Source of the DNA: Flagellimonas spongiicola | Lineage (GTDB): Bacteria; Bacteroidota; Bacteroidia; Flavobacteriales; Flavobacteriaceae | Assembly: GCF_023502425.1 (NCBI RefSeq) | Contig: NZ_JAMFMA010000002.1 | Location: 434,001 to 498,000 of the forward strand | DNA: 64,000 bases | Direction of reading: 5' to 3' | Shown here: one piece after another, positions 1-7,714 of the stretch | Numbering within the stretch: the stretch's first letter is position 1 | How the letters are laid out: each line of letters begins with the position of its first letter | Program-made: the position numbers and the translations under genes | The notes under the pieces: model-generated | The model's database searches: none | What the model saw: the letters and a program-made list of their open reading frames with translations, nothing else | Told to the model about the DNA's origin: nothing

Positions 1-20
1 ACAAGCACCCCTTTGAGATG
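1..20 (-). promoter_or_regulatory. 5' end of a TPP (thiamine pyrophosphate) riboswitch, cut by the window edge
   Basis: Read on the minus strand, the last 20 bases are CATCTCAAAGGGGTGCTTGT. The stretch TCAAAGGGGTGC is the typical opening of THI-box/TPP riboswitch aptamers, whose later part (GCTGAGA, CCCTTTGA, ACCTGATC) would lie outside the window. A good promoter lies just upstream (24-54), with the expected transcription start about 6 bases before the GGGGTGC core, which is the right geometry for a riboswitch leader. The gene controlled lies outside the window; thiamine biosynthesis or uptake is the expectation. Only the 5' strand of P1 and the start of P2 can be seen, so this remains a pattern match. 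Confidence 0.6.
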
Positions 21-23
21 GCG

Positions 24-54
24 CAAATGTACTACCTCATTTCACTTCTCACAA
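24..54 (-). promoter_or_regulatory. Bacteroidota-type promoter for the TPP-riboswitch transcript
   Basis: On the minus strand TTG (plus 52-54) is followed after 20 bases by TACATTTG (plus 24-31). This matches the Flavobacterium/Bacteroides consensus TTG-N(17-23)-TANNTTTG. Transcription would start around position 17 and run leftwards out of the window into the riboswitch-like leader. Confidence 0.65.
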
Positions 55-73
55 CTAAAGAGTGGCTAATTTC

Positions 74-106
74 AAAAAAAGAAAAGCTCCGATTTCTCGG
101 AGCTTT
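74..106 (-). terminator. Rho-independent terminator, minus strand
   Basis: A 10-bp stem AAAGCTCCGA/TCGGAGCTTT (83-92 with 97-106) has a 4-base loop. On the minus strand it is followed by a U-rich run (plus 74-85). It ends whatever is transcribed leftwards across 188-304 and separates it from the riboswitch promoter. Confidence 0.7.
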
Positions 107-187
107 GTGTGCCAATAGTTGACCTTGCATGGGGCAGCGATCGCCCACCGGCACTATGGATAACGCATGGTTAGTGTTTGCATAGCA

Positions 188-304
188 TTACCCTTTTTTC
201 TTACGTTTCCTTGCCTTGTAATCCTTTCTTACTTGTGGTATTGCCAATATCATAGCCAGAACAAACGAAATGATACTAATGGTCAGTACAATGGTAAATA
301 GCAT
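188..304 (-). CDS. 38-residue single-span membrane microprotein
   Basis: An ATG at 302-304 opens 38 codons ending in TAA at 188-190. Residues 2-22 are an unbroken hydrophobic stretch (LFTIVLTISIISFVLAMILA) and the tail is strongly basic (RKDYKARKRKKKG), so this is predicted to be an inner-membrane microprotein with N-out/C-in topology by the positive-inside rule. It lies between two minus-strand terminators (352-379 upstream, 74-106 downstream), which suggests its own short transcript. The bases before the start are A-rich, as usual in this phylum, with no Shine-Dalgarno. I do not recognise a family. The amphipathic composition makes a chance open frame unlikely but does not exclude it. Confidence 0.5.
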   Translation of the reverse strand: MLFTIVLTISIISFVLAMILAIPQVRKDYKARKRKKKG

Positions 305-351
305 GGTTTTGGTTTCTATTTAATTTGACACTGCTATTTGCATTAAGTCAC

Positions 352-379
352 AAAAAAAGGTCGCACTTTGTACGACCTT
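352..379 (-). terminator. Rho-independent terminator, minus strand
   Basis: The stem AAGGTCG/CGACCTT (357-363 with 373-379) is followed on the minus strand by seven U residues (plus 352-358). Confidence 0.7.
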
Positions 380-458
380 CAACCAAATCAACCAACCAAA
401 AAACTAAGCTACTTATGCTTAGATTTAGACTTTTACGATGCTCATCACCTCATCGTAA
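352..458 (-). ncRNA. Candidate structured small RNA ending in a terminator
   Basis: Between the terminator of the upstream gene (510-538) and that at 352-379 there is no open frame above a few codons. The minus strand does hold three consecutive stem-loops: an 8-bp stem TTACGATG/CATCGTAA (433-440 with 451-458), a 6-bp stem CTAAGC/GCTTAG (404-409 with 417-422), and the terminator hairpin AAGGTCG/CGACCTT (357-363 with 373-379) followed by a seven-U run. That is the layout of a roughly 105-nt small RNA. I see no strong TANNTTTG box upstream, so it could also be a leader or processed 3' RNA. Confidence 0.35.
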
Positions 459-509
459 TTTACTTTCTATTTATTGGACACCAAATATTTTAAGAAGTCA
501 CATTTACAT

Positions 510-538
510 AAAAAAAAGCCTCGACGATGCGAGGCTTT
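510..538 (-). terminator. Terminator of the cofactor operon
   Basis: The 9-bp stem AAAGCCTCG/CGAGGCTTT (515-523 with 530-538), loop ACGATG, is followed by eight U residues on the minus strand. It lies 20 bases after the stop of the kinase/DUF4301 gene. Confidence 0.85.
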
Positions 539-558
539 TAAATTTTGAAATACACTGT

Positions 559-2658
559 CTAGACTTGATGTGAAGGTTTCAATAAGTCGTTTACAGTCTT
601 TACAGGATTGAAGGTTACCAAGGGCACCTCCACGAACAAGGTATTCCAATATGCCATTGCTCCATTCCACAGCCCAGGTAGTTCCAGTGCTTTGAGTTCT
701 TTTCCTTCTTTGGTTTTTTCCGTGATAAATCCTTGTTTCTCATCTACAAATTGCAGTAGGTCAAATTTTTCACCTTTGTAGTTTCTAACCGCACACACCA
801 AATCTACAGGGTTAAAATGGGTGGAATTCTTCAAAATTGATGCTTGAGCGGAATTGGAAGTATCTATTTGTGCTGATTCTATTATCTGTAACGAAACATT
901 TCCTGCACTATCTTTTATCCAGAATGGGCCACCCCCAGGTTCACCTTCATTCTTTACCATACCACATATCCGAATTGGTCTATTGATTCTATCTTGTAGC
1001 AGCTTCAATCTATCTTGGGTAGTCATACCATCAAAATCGTTGGAAAACCGAACATTCAGTTCCTTTTCCAAAAATGATTTTATCGCATCTTGGGTTGATT
1101 CATCGATTAAACCTCCATCCAACAATTTTGCATATTTAAAAGCCTGATCCTGCACTTTTTTCAAGATTCCTGCCAACATCTTTTTACTATTGGCCACTGC
1201 CTCCAGATTTTCATCAATTACAACATTGTCAATGTTTTTAATGAAAATGATATCTGCATCTTGATCGTTCAAATTTTCTATCAAAGCCCCATGTCCTCCA
1301 GGTCTAAACAATATAGACCCATCATTGTTTTTGAAGGGATTGTTGTCCATATCCACCGCTATCGTATCGGTTGAGGGCTTTTGATTGGAATACGATATAT
1401 TGAAATCAGTTGTGGTTGCTGCTGAAACCCTAGGTCCAGAATTTTGTTGCTCTTCCTTGAACATCGCATTGTGCTGTTCCGAAATCGTAAAATGCAAATT
1501 GGCCTTTCCATCGGTTTTGGCATATAAAGCAGCCTCCTTTAAATGTTCTTCAAACGGAGTTGAGGAGATATCGTTATACTTATGAAAAGGAAGTAATCCT
1601 TTTGGATAAAAGCCATAATTCAGTCCTTGGTCTACCAACATTTCCTTAACAAACAAATAGGCTTCTTCATCCTTGTTTTTGGCTTTTTCTTTAATGCGTT
1701 CCATTATCAAATTGTAAAATGGAAATTGAGATATACTTGAAATGAAACTCTCCATTGCCGAATCCACGGTACGCTTAAAATAGTCAGCAAGTGTCTCTTG
1801 GCTTGGATCAAAGGCGTCCAAAAAATTGAATGTTGCCTTGAACATTCTACTCGCCGCACCAGATGCCGGTACAAATTTGAGTAGATGCAAGTTTCCTCTT
1901 GACTGTTCAAAGTATTGTACATATTCTTCCTGTTCAGATTCAGAAAAGCGAAGTATTCCATCTGAAACAACGGCCGCTTTCACTAAATCCACAAATGGAA
2001 TTCCAGCTTTAAACGTTTCTATTTGTTGCTCGACTTTTTCCTTGGAAATCCCTTTTTTTTGAAGCTGATCCAAGTCGTTTTGGTTTAGGTTGGTCATAGA
2101 ATTTAGGAGTTTATCTATATGTTTGACTGCTGTTGCTAATCGAGTGGATTTATCTCCCTTTAAAATAACGAAATTCCGATCATATTTCTTCAAGGTATCA
2201 TGGAAATAATCGAACATCCGTTGTCTTTCATTTGGTCTATCCCGAAGGTCATCTGCCTCCCATGGTGTATCTATGTAGGTTAGAAAATAAAGGTGATAAC
2301 TATTCTCCAATGCATGCTTCTCCAATAAAGGGTCACAATAACCTAAGTAATAGGCTTCGGAATACACCTTTGTTTCAAGTAGGTCGGTGTCGCAAATCAA
2401 AACATCGGTTGCCTTTTTGGTAAGCTCATTTTCCAATGTCATCTGCCCATATGCAATGGGCAAAAGATCTTTCGGTTCACAGGTTTTGCGTTCGTTGTTC
2501 CATTTGTTCTGTAGATACTCCCGCGCATATTCTGGAACCCAAACAGAATTATAGTGCCTAGCTAATTGTTGGGAAAGTGTAGTTTTTCCTGTTGATTCCG
2601 GTCCAAATAGGACTACTTTAACAAGGTTTGAGGGCTCTTGCCTAAGTTTTTCTTCCAT
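559..2658 (-). CDS. Fusion of NadR/Ttd14-like P-loop ATPase/kinase with DUF4301
   Basis: Residues 1-185 form an AAA_28/NadR-like P-loop kinase domain with Walker A GPESTGKTT (19-27), the family known for ribosylnicotinamide and related small-molecule kinases. Residues 188-699 are a DUF4301 domain with its hallmark PASGAASRMFK (264-274) and a GHGALIENL segment, a family resembling nucleotidyltransferases but without an assigned activity. The junction carries a methionine (M188, codon at 2095-2097) followed by MTNLNQNDLDQL, which reads like the natural start of a stand-alone DUF4301 protein, so the fusion looks like two formerly adjacent genes. The gene overlaps pnuC by 46 bp and is last in the operon. 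A cytoplasmic kinase that traps the vitamin imported by the PnuC-type transporter fits the context; the role of DUF4301 is unknown. Confidence 0.85.
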   Translation of the reverse strand: MEEKLRQEPSNLVKVVLFGPESTGKTTLSQQLARHYNSVWVPEYAREYLQNKWNNERKTCEPKDLLPIAYGQMTLENELTKKATDVLICDTDLLETKVYSEAYYLGYCDPLLEKHALENSYHLYFLTYIDTPWEADDLRDRPNERQRMFDYFHDTLKKYDRNFVILKGDKSTRLATAVKHIDKLLNSMTNLNQNDLDQLQKKGISKEKVEQQIETFKAGIPFVDLVKAAVVSDGILRFSESEQEEYVQYFEQSRGNLHLLKFVPASGAASRMFKATFNFLDAFDPSQETLADYFKRTVDSAMESFISSISQFPFYNLIMERIKEKAKNKDEEAYLFVKEMLVDQGLNYGFYPKGLLPFHKYNDISSTPFEEHLKEAALYAKTDGKANLHFTISEQHNAMFKEEQQNSGPRVSAATTTDFNISYSNQKPSTDTIAVDMDNNPFKNNDGSILFRPGGHGALIENLNDQDADIIFIKNIDNVVIDENLEAVANSKKMLAGILKKVQDQAFKYAKLLDGGLIDESTQDAIKSFLEKELNVRFSNDFDGMTTQDRLKLLQDRINRPIRICGMVKNEGEPGGGPFWIKDSAGNVSLQIIESAQIDTSNSAQASILKNSTHFNPVDLVCAVRNYKGEKFDLLQFVDEKQGFITEKTKEGKELKALELPGLWNGAMAYWNTLFVEVPLVTFNPVKTVNDLLKPSHQV

Positions 2659-3257
2659 GCCTTATACCCGTAAATGGCAATTATGGTTAACAAAAAATAA
2701 AGGAGTGAGCTAAAAATTAGTCCTTTATAGGCATACAAAGGTACTGTAATGATATCACCCACAATCCAATATATCCAGTTCTCCAGTTTCTTTTTGGCCA
2801 TTAACCACATACCCACAAAAAAGATGGCGGTTGTCAGGGTATCCACATAAGCAGTCCATACATTGAACTTATCGGCAATGGCATAAACAACAGAAACAAA
2901 AACAATAGTTCCGATAAACAATAGGACTGACCATTTTTTTTCATTCTTGGTTGTCTTGGTAATTGGAACAAAATGTGTGTCATCAACTTTTCGTGTCCAC
3001 ATGTACCATCCCACAATACTCATGATAAAATAGTAGGTGTTGATGAGCATATCACCCAACAACCCCCAAAAAAGCAAGATGTAAGCCGCAATACCAGTAC
3101 CTATTATTCCGGTTGGATATACAAGAATATTTTCACGTTTGGAATACCATACGCTTAGTAATGCAAAAACAACACTAACAAGCTCTAGAACAATAATATG
3201 GGTAGGAACTCCAGCGTACTGGGAAAATATCCATTCAAAAATTTGGCTCATATCCAC
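2613..3257 (-). CDS. pnuC: PnuC-family vitamin transporter (nicotinamide riboside or thiamine)
   Basis: This 214-residue protein has seven to eight hydrophobic segments and the PnuC family pattern of tryptophan- and glycine-rich helices (for example LVYPTGIIGTG and SIVGWYMW). PnuC proteins are facilitators whose substrate is trapped by phosphorylation in the cytoplasm. The gene overlaps the thiamine-binding protein gene by 23 bp and the downstream P-loop kinase/DUF4301 gene by 46 bp, so all three are translationally linked. The NadR-like kinase argues for nicotinamide riboside. The thiamine-binding neighbour and the nearby TPP element argue for the PnuT (thiamine) branch. The sequence alone does not settle this. 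Confidence 0.88.
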   Translation of the reverse strand: MDMSQIFEWIFSQYAGVPTHIIVLELVSVVFALLSVWYSKRENILVYPTGIIGTGIAAYILLFWGLLGDMLINTYYFIMSIVGWYMWTRKVDDTHFVPITKTTKNEKKWSVLLFIGTIVFVSVVYAIADKFNVWTAYVDTLTTAIFFVGMWLMAKKKLENWIYWIVGDIITVPLYAYKGLIFSSLLYFLLTIIAIYGYKAWKKNLGKSPQTLLK

Positions 3258-3495
3258 TACGGTCAGATTTTACCATCTTCATTGTCAAAACCACATGTTC
3301 CAAATTAATAAAGGTCGCTTTAATTTCTGTTTGCAGTAATTCCATCACTGCGTCGTAGTCTCCGTAAACTTGGGTGCTTAACGGATTTTCAAGAACCTTT
3401 AGCCCGGAAGCTCTCAGTTTTTTAATAAAATCAATGATAGGTGGTTCAAAATTATCCTGAAGAGGGGTTAAGGTAAGTTCTACCGAAATGTTCAT
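3235..3495 (-). CDS. Thiamine-binding (MTH1187/YkoF-like, DUF77) protein
   Basis: An 86-residue protein of the Thiamine_BP family (PF01910), a small ferredoxin-like alpha/beta fold that assembles into oligomers and binds thiamine or related molecules. The N-terminal strand (MNISVELTLTPL), the central VLENPLSTQVYGDYD segment and the final VVLTMKMVK strand are typical. It is cytoplasmic, with no signal peptide. It starts 47 bp after the phosphopantetheinyl transferase gene and overlaps pnuC. Its function in bacteria is poorly defined; sequestering or delivering imported thiamine precursor is an inference from the neighbours. Confidence 0.8.
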   Translation of the reverse strand: MNISVELTLTPLQDNFEPPIIDFIKKLRASGLKVLENPLSTQVYGDYDAVMELLQTEIKATFINLEHVVLTMKMVKSDRSGYEPNF

Positions 3496-3541
3496 AGGTT
3501 AGGAGGATTTAAGCCGCAAAGCTAGTAAAAAGTGGGTATTA

Positions 3542-4183
3542 TCAACGCCCCATCATCTTCTGCGCAAAGACACAAGTAAAACCTTCAAATTCCAAAAACT
3601 CAATACCGTAATGTGATTTGTTTCCTTGGTGCGTGATCTTTGCCACTGTACGTTTATCATCAAAGGCAAAATCCATGACATCAATATGCTTCAAAAAACT
3701 AAGTCCCTGTTGCGCATAGATTTTATATAGCGATTCTTTTGCACCCCAAACTATAGTCAATTTTCGGATTATTGCTTCTGTGTTCGCCAAGGTCCTATAC
3801 TCCTCTAAAGGGGTGAATTTATTGGCAATCCGTAAGATTTTATCACGCTGCATCTCAATATCAATCCCTACTTCATCTGTAGAACTTACAATGATTCCCG
3901 TGAAGTTATGTGAATGGGTTATCGATATATGGTTGCCATCATGCAAATGTGGCTTGCCAAAATCATCATAATACAGATCGTGGTCAACATAATCTGCCTC
4001 TTTCATTAAATGCCGTATGCTGAGAAAAGCGCGCCTATGAAACTCGGACTTCATGCTATTCATTCGATTTGCACAATGATCCGTAAGTACCACATCTTTG
4101 GACAATTCTTCTTCCAATTCAGTAACTTTCCAAATGTATACCGATGTAGTGGGTGATACCGTAATGGTTTTATATAATGGCAC
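3542..4183 (-). CDS. 4'-phosphopantetheinyl transferase (Sfp/EntD-like)
   Basis: A 213-residue enzyme that moves the 4'-phosphopantetheine arm of CoA onto a serine of carrier proteins. The two family signatures are present: VGIDIE (105-110, Mg-binding Asp108 and Glu110) and WGAKESLYK (146-154). The upstream ISITHSHNF (87-95) holds the conserved histidine region. The length is that of Sfp-type enzymes rather than the 120-residue AcpS type. It is the first gene of the minus-strand cofactor operon, diverging from ahcY across 74 bp. No polyketide or peptide synthetase gene is in the window, so the target is probably fatty-acid ACP or a carrier protein elsewhere. Confidence 0.92.
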   Translation of the reverse strand: MPLYKTITVSPTTSVYIWKVTELEEELSKDVVLTDHCANRMNSMKSEFHRRAFLSIRHLMKEADYVDHDLYYDDFGKPHLHDGNHISITHSHNFTGIIVSSTDEVGIDIEMQRDKILRIANKFTPLEEYRTLANTEAIIRKLTIVWGAKESLYKIYAQQGLSFLKHIDVMDFAFDDKRTVAKITHQGNKSHYGIEFLEFEGFTCVFAQKMMGR

Positions 4184-4205
4184 GACTAATAGTTGGGTGA
4201 TTTCG

Positions 4206-4213
4206 TATCTTTG
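4206..4213 (+). promoter_or_regulatory. -7 element of the ahcY promoter
   Basis: TATCTTTG fits TANNTTTG and lies 45 bp before the ahcY start. No clear TTG is found at the usual distance upstream, so only the -7 box is claimed. Confidence 0.5.
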
Positions 4214-4257
4214 CTGACTGTAAAAGCTAAGCTACATAAAGTTAATTAAAAACAAAG

Positions 4258-5574
4258 ATGAGTACAAAGACAATTCCGTATGTACCTTTTAAGGTAAAAG
4301 ATATTTCCCTTGCTGATTGGGGGCGAAAAGAGATTGAGTTGGCTGAGGCTGAAATGCCAGGACTGATGTCGTTACGTGAGGAGTATAAAGACGAGCAACC
4401 TTTGAAGGGCGCGCGAATTGCTGGATGTCTGCATATGACCATTCAAACTGCGGTTCTTATTGAAACCTTGGTGGAGCTTGGTGCCGATGTTACATGGAGT
4501 TCTTGCAATATTTTTTCCACTCAAGACCATGCCGCAGCTGCTATTGCTGCAGCTGGAATCCCAGTATATGCATGGAAGGGTATGAATGAAGAGGAGTTTG
4601 ATTGGTGTATTGAGCAAACTTTGTTTTTTGGTGAAGAGAGGCAACCACTGAATATGATTTTGGACGATGGAGGTGATCTTACTAATATGGTATTGGACCA
4701 ATATCCAGAGTTGACTGCAGCAATTAAAGGTCTTTCTGAGGAAACTACAACTGGCGTACACCGTTTATACGAAAGAGTTAAGAATGGTACACTTCCCATG
4801 CCTGCTATCAATGTCAATGATTCAGTGACCAAATCAAAATTTGACAATAAATATGGATGTCGTGAAAGTGCCGTTGATGCTATTCGTAGAGCTACGGACA
4901 CCATGCTCGCGGGGAAACAAGTAGTTGTTGCCGGATACGGTGATGTTGGTAAAGGAACTGCCGCTTCTTTTAGAGGCGCTGGAGCTATTGTTACCGTTAC
5001 TGAAATAGATCCTATTTGTGCACTTCAGGCCTGTATGGACGGATATGAAGTGAAAAAGTTAGAAACTGTAGTTGGGAAAGCTGATGTGGTCATCACTACC
5101 ACAGGAAACAAGGATATCATTCGCGAAGAACATTTCAGAGGAATGAAGGATAAAGCCATTGTATGTAATATTGGGCACTTTGATAACGAAATCGATATGG
5201 CCTGGTTGAATGATACTTATGGTTCAACTAAAGATGAAATAAAACCACAAGTAGATAAATACACCATAGACGGAAAGGATGTTATTGTTTTGGCTGAAGG
5301 CCGTTTGGTGAATCTTGGTTGTGCCACTGGTCACCCAAGTTTTGTAATGAGTAACTCATTTACCAATCAAACCTTGGCGCAGATTGAGCTTTGGAACAAT
5401 AGTGACAAGTATGAAAATGATGTTTACATGCTTCCTAAACACTTGGATGAAAAAGTGGCCAAGTTACATTTGGCACGTTTAGGTGCGGAATTGACCGAAT
5501 TACGCGAAGATCAAGCATCCTATATCGGCGTTACGGTCAAAGGACCTTTCAAACCAGAATACTACAGGTATTAA
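4258..5574 (+). CDS. ahcY: Adenosylhomocysteinase (S-adenosylhomocysteine hydrolase)
   Basis: This 438-residue cytoplasmic enzyme reversibly hydrolyses S-adenosylhomocysteine to adenosine and homocysteine, relieving product inhibition of methyltransferases. The NAD-binding Rossmann motif GYGDVGKG lies at 226-233. The substrate domain contains [13 protein letters not shown] (59-71) and [16 protein letters not shown] (81-96), and the C-terminal tail ends in KPEYYRY as in the family. Length is normal. It has its own promoter and is followed by a strong terminator, so it is probably monocistronic. Confidence 0.98.
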   Translation: MSTKTIPYVPFKVKDISLADWGRKEIELAEAEMPGLMSLREEYKDEQPLKGARIAGCLHMTIQTAVLIETLVELGADVTWSSCNIFSTQDHAAAAIAAAGIPVYAWKGMNEEEFDWCIEQTLFFGEERQPLNMILDDGGDLTNMVLDQYPELTAAIKGLSEETTTGVHRLYERVKNGTLPMPAINVNDSVTKSKFDNKYGCRESAVDAIRRATDTMLAGKQVVVAGYGDVGKGTAASFRGAGAIVTVTEIDPICALQACMDGYEVKKLETVVGKADVVITTTGNKDIIREEHFRGMKDKAIVCNIGHFDNEIDMAWLNDTYGSTKDEIKPQVDKYTIDGKDVIVLAEGRLVNLGCATGHPSFVMSNSFTNQTLAQIELWNNSDKYENDVYMLPKHLDEKVAKLHLARLGAELTELREDQASYIGVTVKGPFKPEYYRY

Positions 5575-5617
5575 CAACGTGGATGACCAAGGGTCAACTT
5601 GGAAAACAATATATAGG

Positions 5618-5645
5618 ACCCTCGCAATTGCGAGGGTTTCTTTTT
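5618..5645 (+). terminator. Terminator of ahcY
   Basis: The perfect palindrome ACCCTCGCAATTGCGAGGGT (5618-5637) is followed by TTTCTTTTT. Confidence 0.85.
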
Positions 5646-5681
5646 ATATCTTCGATTGTTATATAAACGCTTAATCAATTT

Positions 5682-6173
5682 TTGTTGAAAACAGATCCTA
5701 ACCATCCACCAACCTTTTTGGATGAAGAATTTTCTCGGATAATCGGATATATAGCGCACCGGGATTCCAAGAGTTCGATGGTCTCCAAAGTGGATGTAGC
5801 ATGGCATCTAGACCATATGCTCAAAGTAATAATTGCCACCTGTGCCATTTTACAAAAATCCAATCCAGAGGAATTCAAACCTAGTTACAGTTTTATCCGA
5901 ACCATGGTTTTTGTAACAGGATACATCCCCAGAGGAGTGGCGAAAGCACCAAGATCGGTCAGACCTTCTGATGTGATAGAGACTAATGGTATTTATGATC
6001 AATTGGCTACTGCTAGAGGATGTGTTTCGGAATTGGAACAATTAGATGCGAGGGCTCATTTTAAGCATCCTTATTTCAAGAACATCAATAAAAACCAAAC
6101 GAAGCGGTTTCTAAAACTGCATACGCTACATCATCTAAAAATTGTCCGTGATATTATTAAAAAGCAAACTTAA
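5682..6173 (+). CDS. DUF1569/DinB-like four-helix protein
   Basis: A 163-residue cytoplasmic protein with the histidine pattern of DUF1569/DinB-type four-helix bundles: WHLDHMLKV near the middle and HPYFKNI...LHTLHHLKIVRDI at the C-terminus. These histidines usually bind a metal; the reaction, if any, is unknown. No ATG is available between the in-frame stop at 5664-5666 and the first conserved residues, so the start must be a TTG, at 5682 or 5685. It follows the ahcY terminator and precedes the PLP enzyme by 49 bp. Confidence 0.75.
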   Translation: MLKTDPNHPPTFLDEEFSRIIGYIAHRDSKSSMVSKVDVAWHLDHMLKVIIATCAILQKSNPEEFKPSYSFIRTMVFVTGYIPRGVAKAPRSVRPSDVIETNGIYDQLATARGCVSELEQLDARAHFKHPYFKNINKNQTKRFLKLHTLHHLKIVRDIIKKQT

Positions 6174-6222
6174 GCGGTACTTGATTATCAACAATTGAGT
6201 ACATTACCTCTAAACCTATATT

Positions 6223-7335
6223 ATGACCAACATGTGGTGGGAAATTAAAAATATTGACACTATAGACTCGCCCTCAGTAGCAGTTTACAAGGAACATTTA
6301 ACACAAAATATCGAACACATGATTACAGGTGTCGATGGAGAGATGGAGCGACTCATGCCACATATCAAAACCAACAAAATGCCCAAGGTGATGGAAGTTT
6401 TGGTCGCTTCTGGAATTGGACGTTTCAAGGCTTCCACCATTGCTGAGGCTGAAATTGCCGCGGAAGCTGGCGCCGGTTCCGTTTTAATTGCCCATCAACT
6501 AGTAGGACCTAAAGTGGAGCGATTGTTGGACTTGGCGCAAAATTATCAGCACGTTGAATTCTCGACAATTGTGGACTGTCTCGACACGGTCAAAGTTCTA
6601 AACGACAAATGCGGTCAAATTGGGATTTCTCTACGTGTTTATATTGACATAAACAATGGCATGAACCGCTCAGGAATTGAAGTTGGTGCTGGATTACTTG
6701 AGTTAATTGATGCACTCTTGGAAAGTCCTAATTTGATTTTTAGCGGTTTCCATGTTTACGATGGTCATCTACGCGACACCGATTTTAACCTCAGAAATGA
6801 AAAAATCGAATCTGGATTTGGAGCTATTACAGAAATATTTGAACGTTTGAAAGCGCAACATCCTTCACTTCAAATGATTTGTGGAGGAACGCCTTCCTTT
6901 ACTTCACATTTGCTCAAGAAAAATAGAGTTACCAGTCCAGGAACCTGTGTTTTATGGGATTGGGGCTATTCCGACAAACTTAAGGAGCAAAAATTCAATT
7001 ATGCCGCACTCTTGGTTACAAGGATTATTTCCAAACCAACTGAAGGAATCATAACTGTTGATATGGGTCATAAATCTATCGCCTCCGAAAACCCAATTGA
7101 TAAACGAATCAAGTTTCTCAATTTAGAAAACTACGAACTTGTTTCGCAAAGTGAAGAACATGGCGTAATCCAAGTGCAGGACTGGGACCAGTATCATGTT
7201 GGCGATGTGCTGTACGGAGTTCCCTATCATGTTTGCCCCACCATTAATCTACATGATGAAGTTTCCTTGATAGAAGCGGGCGTTAAAACCGATACTTGGG
7301 AAATTACCGCCCGCAAAAGAAAACTTAGGTTTTAA
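6223..7335 (+). CDS. D-threonine aldolase/D-serine dehydratase-like PLP enzyme
   Basis: A 370-residue enzyme of the fold-type III alanine-racemase-like group (Ala_racemase_N plus the D-Ser dehydratase-like C-terminal domain). The PLP-binding lysine is in MPHIKTNK (Lys49), where relatives have PHVKTHK. The C-terminal metal site HxC is present in YHVCPT (His336, Cys338), which separates this family from plain racemases. The family cleaves or dehydrates D-3-hydroxyamino acids such as D-threonine or D-serine; the true substrate is unknown. ATG codons at 6223 and 6232 are both possible starts. It ends in the terminator shared with rpmA. Confidence 0.85.
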   Translation: MTNMWWEIKNIDTIDSPSVAVYKEHLTQNIEHMITGVDGEMERLMPHIKTNKMPKVMEVLVASGIGRFKASTIAEAEIAAEAGAGSVLIAHQLVGPKVERLLDLAQNYQHVEFSTIVDCLDTVKVLNDKCGQIGISLRVYIDINNGMNRSGIEVGAGLLELIDALLESPNLIFSGFHVYDGHLRDTDFNLRNEKIESGFGAITEIFERLKAQHPSLQMICGGTPSFTSHLLKKNRVTSPGTCVLWDWGYSDKLKEQKFNYAALLVTRIISKPTEGIITVDMGHKSIASENPIDKRIKFLNLENYELVSQSEEHGVIQVQDWDQYHVGDVLYGVPYHVCPTINLHDEVSLIEAGVKTDTWEITARKRKLRF

Positions 7336-7375
7336 ATACTGAATTGTTATTCACTATTAGCTTCTAAATAAGCAT

Positions 7376-7418
7376 AAAAAAACGCCCTACTTCTTAAAGT
7401 AAGGCGTTTATTTTTTTT
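7376..7418. terminator. Bidirectional terminator
   Basis: The hairpin AAACGCC...GGCGTTT (7380-7386 with 7403-7409), with additional inner pairing, is flanked by an A-run (7376-7382) and a T-run (7411-7418). It serves the plus-strand PLP enzyme and the minus-strand rpmA. Confidence 0.8.
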
Positions 7419-7430
7419 AAAACCGTGTCC

Positions 7431-7691
7431 TTATGCCTCAAAAGGCTCAATGGATACGAAAGATTTACCTCCAGCTTTTTTCTGGAATCTTACAATACCA
7501 TCAACTTTGGCATGCAAGGTATGATCCTTACTGGCGTATACGTTTTCACCTGGATTGTGTTTTGTACCTCTTTGTCTAACGATAATGTTACCTGCAATTG
7601 CTGCTTGTCCACCAAAAATCTTGACCCCAAGTCGTTTCGATTCTGATTCTCTACCGTTTTTCGAACTACCTACACCTTTCTTGTGTGCCAT
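7431..7691 (-). CDS. rpmA: 50S ribosomal protein L27 (bL27)
   Basis: An 86-residue protein with the standard L27 start [16 protein letters not shown] and the conserved KIFGGQ and [10 protein letters not shown] segments. It sits near the peptidyl-transferase centre, where its N-terminal tail contacts tRNA. The N-terminus begins directly with MAHKKG, so it lacks the cleavable extension seen in Firmicutes. It is cotranscribed with rplU, 23 bp upstream. Confidence 0.98.
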   Translation of the reverse strand: MAHKKGVGSSKNGRESESKRLGVKIFGGQAAIAGNIIVRQRGTKHNPGENVYASKDHTLHAKVDGIVRFQKKAGGKSFVSIEPFEA

Positions 7692-7714
7692 GATATATAA
7701 ATTTTAGTTCTTTA

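Noticed and set aside
1-122. Open frame on the plus strand from the left edge to a stop at 120-122 (and another ending at 69)
   Set aside because: No recognisable protein, it runs through a terminator hairpin, and the minus strand here holds a promoter and riboswitch start.
142-149. GCGATCGC palindrome
   Set aside because: One isolated 8-base palindrome; no repeat family and no structural context.
325-573. 82-codon plus-strand frame
   Set aside because: It crosses two minus-strand terminators and overlaps the 3' end of the kinase/DUF4301 gene; composition is not protein-like.
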